NCBI RefSeq assembly: GCF_014647415.1
Contig: NZ_BMPD01000002.1
Span: 524,324 to 588,323 of the forward strand
DNA from: Haloarcula sebkhae
GTDB taxonomy: Archaea > Halobacteriota > Halobacteria > Halobacteriales > Haloarculaceae
Reading direction: 5' to 3'
Length of the DNA stretch: 64,000 nucleotides
Shown in pieces: positions 58,922 through 64,000 of this stretch. The notes beneath the pieces were generated by a model that did no database searches, had not been told where the DNA came from, and was given only the letters and a program-made list of their open reading frames with translations. Within the stretch, counting starts at the first letter, position 1; every line of letters starts with the position of its first letter. The translations under genes and the position numbers were made by a program.

Positions 58922-60001
58922 ATGGACGCGACGGGTTCTGCCGAGCATTTTACCCGGATGGGAACGCTCGGCATCGAAGAGGAGTTCTACGTCGTCGACG
59001 AGTTCGGTCGCCCGACGTCTGGCACAGACGAACTCGTCTACGAGACGGAGCCGCCAGCGGTCCTCGACGGACGGCTCGACCACGAACTGTTCAAGTGCGT
59101 TATCGAGACGCAGACGCCGCGCATCGACGACCCGGCGGACGCCGGTGAGCACCTCCGGTCGGTCCGAGATGCGCTGGTCGACCACGCCGAAGCGAACGGG
59201 TTCGGTATCGCCGCCGCGGGCCTGCATCCGCTGGCGAAGTGGCGCGAACTCGAACACGCCGAGAAGCCCCGCTACAAGTCACAGCTGGACCGCATCCAGT
59301 ATCCACAGCATCGCAACACGACCGCGGGTCTGCACGTCCACGTCGGCGTGGACGACGCGGACAAGGCCGTCTGGGTGGCGAACGAACTCCGCTGGCATCT
59401 CCCGTTGATGCTCGCGTTGTCTGCCAACTCGCCGTACTGGAACGGCTTCGACACCGGGCTGCAGTCCGCCCGCGGGAAGATCTTCGAGGCCCTGCCTAAC
59501 ACCGGGATGCCGACGGTGTTCGACGATTACGACGCCTTCGAGGCCTACGAACGACGGATGCTCGAAACGGGGAGTATCGACGACCGCGGCGAACTTTGGT
59601 TCGACGTGCGGCCCCACTCCGGCCACGGCACCGTCGAAGTACGTGCGCCGGACGGACAGGCCGACCCGGACCGGGTGCTGGCCTTCGTTGAATACGTCCA
59701 CGAACTCGTCGTTGACCTCGCTGAACGCTACGAGGACGGGGAGTCCGGACGGCGGCTCCGCCGGGAATTCCTCGACGAGAACAAGTGGCGCGCGATCCGC
59801 CACGGCCAGTCCGCGGACCTGCTGTCGCGTGACCTCTCGACGACGCGCTCAGTCGAGGAACTGGTCGAAATCGAGAGTGATCGGCTGGGTATCGACGGAC
59901 TGTGGGAGCTGTACGACCGCGAAAGCGGCGCCGAGCGACAGCGCCGGCTTCGTTCGGAGGAGGGCGTCATGGCGCTCGCTGACTCGCTGCGCCTGTCCTG
60001 A
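58922..60001 (+). CDS. gshA: Glutamate-cysteine ligase (GCS2 type)
   Basis: A 359-residue enzyme that makes gamma-glutamylcysteine, the main low-molecular-weight thiol of haloarchaea. The active-site start is [80 protein letters not shown] and the C-terminal [17 protein letters not shown] are typical of the GCS2 family. Glutathione synthetase is not seen nearby, in line with haloarchaeal use of the dipeptide. Confidence 0.92.
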   Translation: MDATGSAEHFTRMGTLGIEEEFYVVDEFGRPTSGTDELVYETEPPAVLDGRLDHELFKCVIETQTPRIDDPADAGEHLRSVRDALVDHAEANGFGIAAAGLHPLAKWRELEHAEKPRYKSQLDRIQYPQHRNTTAGLHVHVGVDDADKAVWVANELRWHLPLMLALSANSPYWNGFDTGLQSARGKIFEALPNTGMPTVFDDYDAFEAYERRMLETGSIDDRGELWFDVRPHSGHGTVEVRAPDGQADPDRVLAFVEYVHELVVDLAERYEDGESGRRLRREFLDENKWRAIRHGQSADLLSRDLSTTRSVEELVEIESDRLGIDGLWELYDRESGAERQRRLRSEEGVMALADSLRLS

Positions 60002-60072
60002 TCTGGGCTGTCGTCTGAGGCCGGACTCGGCTGTGTGATACTCCGTAGCGACAGAAGAGTCCGGGCCAAGGG

Positions 60073-60079
60073 TTTTTAT
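60073..60079 (+). promoter_or_regulatory. TATA box before the winged-helix gene
   Basis: TTTTTAT, 34 bp before ATG 60114, giving a very short leader. It supports ATG 60114 over the TTG at 60093. Confidence 0.45.
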
Positions 60080-60113
60080 CCAGCTATAGCTTTTGTCCTC
60101 ACAGAGACAACGC

Positions 60114-60677
60114 ATGTCTGCAGACGACAACGACCACGACGACCCCGAGGACACAGGCGATGTCCGTGAACGAATCGAACAGGAGGCAGACCGTGCGGTC
60201 GAGCAGTTCGACGAAGGGATCGTCGATCTGCTGGCGTGGGCACTCGACACGGAGACGCGAGCGCGGATCTACGTCCACCTGCGACAGCATCCCGAGAGCA
60301 CCAGTGAGGAGATAGCCGAGGGGACCGGCCTGTATCCGAGCACGGTCCGCGAGGCTCTGGCGGCGCTCACCGAGGAGGAAGTCGTGACCCGCCAGAAGCG
60401 TGAGAGCGACGGTGCGGGCAACAACCCCTACGAGTACAGCGCTATTCCGCCGAGCGACCTCGTCAACACCATCGTCGGTGACATCCAGTCGGAACTAAAC
60501 ACGGTGTTCAATCTCGACGACCACATCGGCGGCGAAACAACGCTGGAACCTGACGACGAGCCAGTGACGATTTCGGTCGAGGATGCGAACGACGGCACGG
60601 ACGACGCCGACGCCAGCGAGGACACTGGCGACGACGGAGACGAGTCCGAAGGCGAAAACGACGACACTGACGTGTAG
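60114..60677 (+). CDS. Winged-helix regulator (ArsR/TrmB-like)
   Basis: A 187-residue protein: an acidic N-terminal region, a winged helix at residues about 40-105 (LLAWALDTETRARIYVHLRQ; STSEEIAEGTGLYPSTVREA; VTRQKRESDGAGNNPYEYSA) and a very acidic C-terminal tail of about 50 residues. It probably binds DNA as a dimer; the target is not known. The next gene (coaD) follows 70 bp downstream. Confidence 0.82.
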   Translation: MSADDNDHDDPEDTGDVRERIEQEADRAVEQFDEGIVDLLAWALDTETRARIYVHLRQHPESTSEEIAEGTGLYPSTVREALAALTEEEVVTRQKRESDGAGNNPYEYSAIPPSDLVNTIVGDIQSELNTVFNLDDHIGGETTLEPDDEPVTISVEDANDGTDDADASEDTGDDGDESEGENDDTDV

Positions 60678-60747
60678 TCAAACCCGGCTCCAGCAGGCTG
60701 TTTCGCAAGTCGATATTACTAAACCTACCCGCGCCGTTGCCCGGGAT

Positions 60748-61236
60748 ATGAATGTCGCGCTGGGGGGAACGTTCGACCCGATTCACGACGGACACCGCGC
60801 ACTGTTCGAACGCGCATTCGAACTCGGGGACGTGACAGTTGGCCTCACCAGCGACGACCTCGCGCCGAAGACGCGCCACGACCAGCGCCACGTTCGCCCG
60901 TTCAGCGAACGGCAATCCGCACTCGCCGACGAACTTGCGACGCTCGCAGCCGATCAGGAGCGCGAATGGGAGGTCCGAGAACTCACCGAGCCGACCGGTA
61001 TCGCCACGGAGCCGCAGTTCGACACGCTCGTCGTCTCGCCCGAGACGGAAACTGGCGGTCGCCGCATCAACGAAATCCGCGAGGAGCGGGGCCACGACCC
61101 GCTCGAAATCGAAGTCGTCCCGCACGTCCGCGCCGAGGACGGTGACATCATCTCTTCGACCCGGATCGTCGAGGGAGAAATCGACGAACACGGGAACCTC
61201 ACCCCGAACCGCTCCGGCCGTCAGAACATCTCGTAG
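60748..61236 (+). CDS. coaD: Phosphopantetheine adenylyltransferase (archaeal type)
   Basis: A 162-residue nucleotidyltransferase that makes dephospho-CoA. The family start is MNVALGGTFDPIHDGHRALF with the HxGH-type motif, followed by VGLTSDDLAPKTRHDQRHVR and the end motif EDGDIISSTRIVEGEID. Archaeal members are of this short form. Convergent with the single-cyclin-fold gene, with the two stop codons abutting. Confidence 0.92.
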   Translation: MNVALGGTFDPIHDGHRALFERAFELGDVTVGLTSDDLAPKTRHDQRHVRPFSERQSALADELATLAADQEREWEVRELTEPTGIATEPQFDTLVVSPETETGGRRINEIREERGHDPLEIEVVPHVRAEDGDIISSTRIVEGEIDEHGNLTPNRSGRQNIS

Positions 61237-61545
61237 CTACCAGCCCGGCGCTTCCAGCCCGGCCGTCTCTAGCAAGTCCTTCCAGCGCTGCTGAATCGTC
61301 AACCGAGAGACGTCCGTCGCCTCTGCGACGGCCGACTGGGACCGCTCCTCACCGGCGACCAGCGCACCGACGTACACACTGGCCGCCATTGTCGCCTGCT
61401 TCGACCGGTCTTCCTCTGGAACTGTCGAGAGGAACAGATCGACCGCGTGGGACCGCGCCGCTGTCCCGAGGTCGAGCCTGTCCGACGCCGCTTCGATATC
61501 GGACAGCCACTCGTCGTGCTCAATGCGGTCACTGGCGCGGTACAT
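61237..61545 (-). CDS. Single-cyclin-fold TFB-like protein
   Basis: A 102-residue protein, MYRASDRIEHDEWLSDIEAA, with a pattern like one cyclin repeat of transcription factor B: LGTAARSHAVDLFLSTVPEE, QATMAASVYVGALVAGEERS and the DNA-binding-like helix SQSAVAEATDVSRLTIQQRW. A full TFB has two repeats plus a zinc ribbon; this has neither. It may act as a regulator of TBP or TFB function, but this is inference. Confidence 0.8.
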   Translation of the reverse strand: MYRASDRIEHDEWLSDIEAASDRLDLGTAARSHAVDLFLSTVPEEDRSKQATMAASVYVGALVAGEERSQSAVAEATDVSRLTIQQRWKDLLETAGLEAPGW

Positions 61546-61631
61546 ACAGATCCGTTGTTCCCCATCCCACCTAAACCTTTGTCGCCCGCAAGCGAAGGGT
61601 TCTTCATGCCAACGCGGGTATCGACTGGTGC

Positions 61632-61716
61632 GCGCGGGTTGCCGAGCCAGGCCAAAGGCGTAGCGCTTAGGACGCTATCCCGTAGGGGTCCGCCGGTTCG
61701 AATCCGGTCCCGCGCA
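61632..61716 (+). tRNA. tRNA-Leu (UAG)
   Basis: Acceptor stem GCGCGGG pairs with CCCGCGC; the D-arm is GCCGAGCCAGGCCAAAGGC; anticodon arm TAGCG, loop CTTAGGA, CGCTA gives anticodon TAG; a long variable arm (ATCCCGTAGGGGTC region) marks a class II tRNA; the T-arm is CCGG, loop TTCGAAT, CCGG. Discriminator A at 61716, CCA not encoded. Confidence 0.96.
61694..61714 (+). repeat. tRNA-Leu 3' end, first copy of a 21-nt direct repeat
   Basis: CGGTTCGAATCCGGTCCCGC plus one G: T-arm and acceptor 3' strand of tRNA-Leu (UAG). Identical to 61806-61826. The flanking bases differ on both sides. Confidence 0.9.
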
Positions 61717-61805
61717 CTTCTCGGCTCGAATAACTCATGAGAGCCGTGAGTGCGGAATGAGGATTCGAAGCACGGAACGAGCGAACAAAGTGAGCGATGT
61801 TCAGG

Positions 61806-61826
61806 CGGTTCGAATCCGGTCCCGCG
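61806..61826 (+). repeat. Second copy of the tRNA-Leu 3' end (att-like remnant)
   Basis: An exact 21-nt copy of the T-arm/acceptor end of tRNA-Leu, 112 bp downstream of the original. No full tRNA surrounds it. Duplicated tRNA 3' ends are typical of integration sites, so this may be an old att site or a small tRNA-gene rearrangement. Confidence 0.75.
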
Positions 61827-61948
61827 AAGTCCTGCTACAGACGCGGGCGATAGTCTCCACCTTCGTGTCAGACCTGATTCCCACACCGCAAGAATCGCGA
61901 CTGCCGCTTATAATGAGTGTCCGCGTTCTTCCAAATGAGGGACTGACG

Positions 61949-62137
61949 ATGTCGGTGTATGACCCACTCCGTGACTCGTCTGCTCGCCCCGCAGGATCGG
62001 CTCGGTTCGAGTATGCGGTCGACGATGCGGACAATCCGACGGAGCTCACTGTCTTCAGCGATCAGGACGACGAGCTCCCGACCCACTGGATTTCGGTCGA
62101 CATCGAGCACGCCGTCGCGCTCGACGAGATGCGGTGA
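61949..62137 (+). CDS. Small DUF7511-like protein
   Basis: A 62-residue protein, MSVYDPLRDSSARPAGSARF, with EYAVDDADNPTELTVFSDQD and the end DELPTHWISVDIEHAVALDE. The final W-I-x-V-D...HAV-L-EMR segment fits a family of small haloarchaeal proteins I recall as DUF7511; function unknown. A TTATAA element (61907) supports this start. It lies between the two convergent tRNA-Leu genes. Confidence 0.65.
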   Translation: MSVYDPLRDSSARPAGSARFEYAVDDADNPTELTVFSDQDDELPTHWISVDIEHAVALDEMR

Positions 62138-62236
62138 GCGAGGAGTGCGCTCGCTGAGGTCCCGTCTGTCGATTTCTTGAACAGGGACTGGACAGCGAAC
62201 GCTCTAGAAGCGTTGTGTCCGAAGTAAGTTTGCGTG

Positions 62237-62260
62237 GGTGCAGTCCCAAGGGAATGCACC
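62237..62260. repeat. Hairpin between the DUF7511-like gene and tRNA-Leu (GAG)
   Basis: GGTGCA-G-TCCC, AA, GGGA-A-TGCACC: ten base pairs with one internal mismatch. It lies 14 nt beyond the tRNA 3' end and could affect termination or 3' processing. Confidence 0.5.
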
Positions 62261-62273
62261 TGCACTCTGAGAG

Positions 62274-62358
<85 letters not shown>

Positions 62359-62461
62359 GCGCTCTGTCTGAGTGCATTCAACTGTTTCCGGTGGGTAAAT
62401 AAAAGCGCTTTCGTTTGGACCCGCCCCGGGAGGGTGTGACACTCGGTCGAACCGGACGTTT

Positions 62462-62468
62462 GAAATAT
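62462..62468 (+). promoter_or_regulatory. TATA-like element before the MBF1 gene
   Basis: GAAATAT, about 22 bp before ATG 62490, consistent with a leaderless mRNA. Confidence 0.45.
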
Positions 62469-62489
62469 CACGAAACCGCTACGGGGGGC

Positions 62490-62993
62490 ATGGCCAAATA
62501 CTCGACCGGCAGTGGTGGCGATAGCGCCGGCGGGAGCTGTGAGCTCTGCGGTAGCGACGGCGGCGACCTCCAGACCGCGAACGTCGCTGGTGCGACCCTC
62601 CAAGTGTGTGACAGCTGTGCGCGTGACCACGGGGAAAACGAGCGAACGACAGGGAGTGACAGCTCGCGCGACGAACAGAACCGGAAACGCAAAGCCGCAC
62701 AGAACGCGGCGAAGCTGCAGGACGCACAGCGAGCCGATACGTCCCACTGGGAGGACGGCGCGGATTACGACGACGACCAGCTCCCGTATCTGGTCAGCAA
62801 GTACGGCGAGCGCGTGACGGAGGCGCGTCAGGACGAGGGACTGCAGACGAGTGAACTGGCTGAGGAACTCGACCTTGACGAAGCGGATATCCTCGCTGTC
62901 GAGCAGGGGCGCGCGACGCAGGCGAACGTCGGCGGGTCGACGATCAAGGCGCTGGAACAGTACCTCGACATCGACCTGGTCGAGTCCAACTGA
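62490..62993 (+). CDS. mbf1: Multiprotein bridging factor 1-like transcription factor
   Basis: A 167-residue protein with an N-terminal zinc ribbon (SCELCGSDGGDLQTANVAGA then VCDSCARDHGEN), a basic Lys-rich linker and a C-terminal Cro-type helix-turn-helix (LVSKYGERVTEARQDEGLQT; SELAEELDLDEADILAVEQG). This is the archaeal MBF1 layout. MBF1 links general transcription and translation in archaea. The start MAKYSTGSGG is chosen over an upstream in-frame start lacking codon bias. Confidence 0.9.
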   Translation: MAKYSTGSGGDSAGGSCELCGSDGGDLQTANVAGATLQVCDSCARDHGENERTTGSDSSRDEQNRKRKAAQNAAKLQDAQRADTSHWEDGADYDDDQLPYLVSKYGERVTEARQDEGLQTSELAEELDLDEADILAVEQGRATQANVGGSTIKALEQYLDIDLVESN

Positions 62994-63031
62994 CCCCCTG
63001 ATATTTTGCCGACTCCGGTGTAACGGCCGGT

Positions 63032-64000
63032 ATGGACCTCTCCGCTGAGCAGCAAGCCATCCGCGACACCGTACGAGAGTTCGCCGTCGAGGACATCCGT
63101 CCGAAAGCCGCCGATGCCGACCGCGAGCAGTCTTTTCCCGAGGAGTGCTGGGACGGGCTCGCGGATATCGACATCACCGGGCTAACGACGCCGGCCGAAT
63201 ACGGCGGTTTCGACGCCGACAAACCGACGTACGCGCTGGTCAACGAGGAACTCGCGTACGGGTCGCTCGCGGTCGCGACGGCGCTGTCTGTCCACTGCCT
63301 CGCGACCTCGTGTATCGCACAGTTCGGTTCCGAGGCAGTGCAGGACGACTGGCTCCCCGACATGGCCGACGGCCGCCCGGTCGGTGCGTTCGCGCTCTCG
63401 GAGCCACAGGCCGGGTCGAACCCGCGGGAGATGTCGACCACCGCTCGGCGGGATGGTGACGAGTACGTCATCGACGGCGAGAAGCAGTGGATAACCAACG
63501 GCAAACGGTCGGGCGTCGTCATCGTCTTCGCGAAGGCCGACCCCGACGATCCGGATTCGATAACGCAGTTCTTAGTGCCGAAAGACGCCGAGGGGCTCAC
63601 TGTCGGCGAGAAAGAGGACAAACTCGGGCTCCGCGCGAGCGACACGACGCCGCTCCAGTTCGACGGCGTCCGCGTTCCCGAACGTTACCAACTGACCGAG
63701 GAGGGCAAAGGGATGGCCGCAGCTCTGTCGATTCTGACTACCGGGCGGGTCGCAATCGCCGCGCAGGCGGTCGGCCTCGCTCAGTCCGCTCTCGACGAGG
63801 CCCTCGACTACGCCAAGGAACGCGAGCAGTTCGACCAGCCGATCAGTGAGTTCCAGACGATTCAGCACAAACTCGCGGACATGGCGACGAACGTGCAGGC
63901 GGCGCGGCTGTTGACGTGGAACGCCGCACAGCAACTGGAACGCGGCGAGCGGGCGAGAGCGGCGGCGAGCATGGCGAAGTACTTCGCGAGCGAGACGGCG
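63032..64000 (+). CDS. Acyl-CoA dehydrogenase (partial, runs off window)
   Basis: The first 323 codons of an acyl-CoA dehydrogenase, MDLSAEQQAIRDTVREFAVE. Visible motifs: PAEYGGFDADKPTYALVNEE, AFALSEPQAGSNPREMSTTA (FAD and substrate binding), GEKQWITNGKRSGVVIVFAK, and the start of the C-terminal helical domain (TTGRVAIAAQAVGLAQSALD, then EREQFDQPISEFQTIQHKLA). The catalytic Glu would lie beyond the window. It starts the beta-oxidation cycle on an unknown acyl chain. Part of the 3' end is missing. Confidence 0.93.
   Translation, partial: MDLSAEQQAIRDTVREFAVEDIRPKAADADREQSFPEECWDGLADIDITGLTTPAEYGGFDADKPTYALVNEELAYGSLAVATALSVHCLATSCIAQFGSEAVQDDWLPDMADGRPVGAFALSEPQAGSNPREMSTTARRDGDEYVIDGEKQWITNGKRSGVVIVFAKADPDDPDSITQFLVPKDAEGLTVGEKEDKLGLRASDTTPLQFDGVRVPERYQLTEEGKGMAAALSILTTGRVAIAAQAVGLAQSALDEALDYAKEREQFDQPISEFQTIQHKLADMATNVQAARLLTWNAAQQLERGERARAAASMAKYFASETA

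Noticed and set aside
61717-62273. A possible small integrated element between tRNA genes
   Set aside because: No integrase, replication or phage-like gene is present; only a 62-residue protein and a short tRNA-end duplicate support it.

Overview
This window looks like a core chromosomal segment of a halophilic archaeon (Halobacteria). Proteins are very acidic and rich in Asp and Glu, GC content is high, many genes appear leaderless with a TATA element about 25 bp before the start codon, and lipoproteins carry twin-arginine signals. The archaeal information-processing genes (LSm, L37e, TFE, Nop5, fibrillarin, Trm56, MBF1, CDC48) fit. Gene content and protein style resemble Haloarcula, but that is recognition by eye. 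No phage, plasmid, IS element or CRISPR array was seen.

Layout. 1-8.3 kb: a TrmB-like regulator fragment, a histidine kinase with an internal tandem duplication, membrane and GNAT proteins, the lsm-rpl37e-purF operon, an M42 peptidase and a zinc protease. 8.4-19.8 kb: a phosphodiesterase-family protein, a CDC48-type AAA ATPase, a DUF4349-type lipoprotein, a nitrilase-SRPBCC pair, small regulators, a PhoU-type regulator, an ATP-NAD kinase, a CinA/MoaB-domain protein and tRNA-Glu. 20-29.3 kb: a membrane-anchored winged-helix protein, a livHMGF-type ABC transporter operon, a convergent binding-protein gene whose two halves appear in swapped order, superoxide dismutase and photolyase. 29.3-43.6 kb: an enoyl-CoA hydratase homologue, regulators, the menaquinone genes menF-menD, menB and menA-menC-menE on both strands around unrelated genes, and an acyl-CoA ligase. 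43.8-50 kb: a multidomain kinase with a LOV (blue-light) signature, then secreted and membrane proteins. 50-58.8 kb: a sugar-nucleotide epimerase, a DsbA-like lipoprotein with trm56, a sulfatase-fold protein with dihydrofolate reductase, and tfe-DUF2110-DUF5803 followed by nop5-flpA (box C/D methylation machinery). 58.9-64 kb: glutamate-cysteine ligase, a winged-helix regulator, CoaD, a single-cyclin-fold TFB-like protein, two convergent tRNA-Leu genes with a duplicated tRNA 3' end beside one of them, an MBF1-like protein and a truncated acyl-CoA dehydrogenase.

Most of the window is ordinary core genome. The items most worth attention are the apparently circularly permuted liv-type substrate-binding protein (25491-26867), three half-sites spaced exactly 20 bp apart before the liv operon TATA box (21406-21453), the LOV signature in the 748-residue kinase (Cys303), and the 21-nt tRNA-Leu 3'-end duplication (61694-61714 and 61806-61826).
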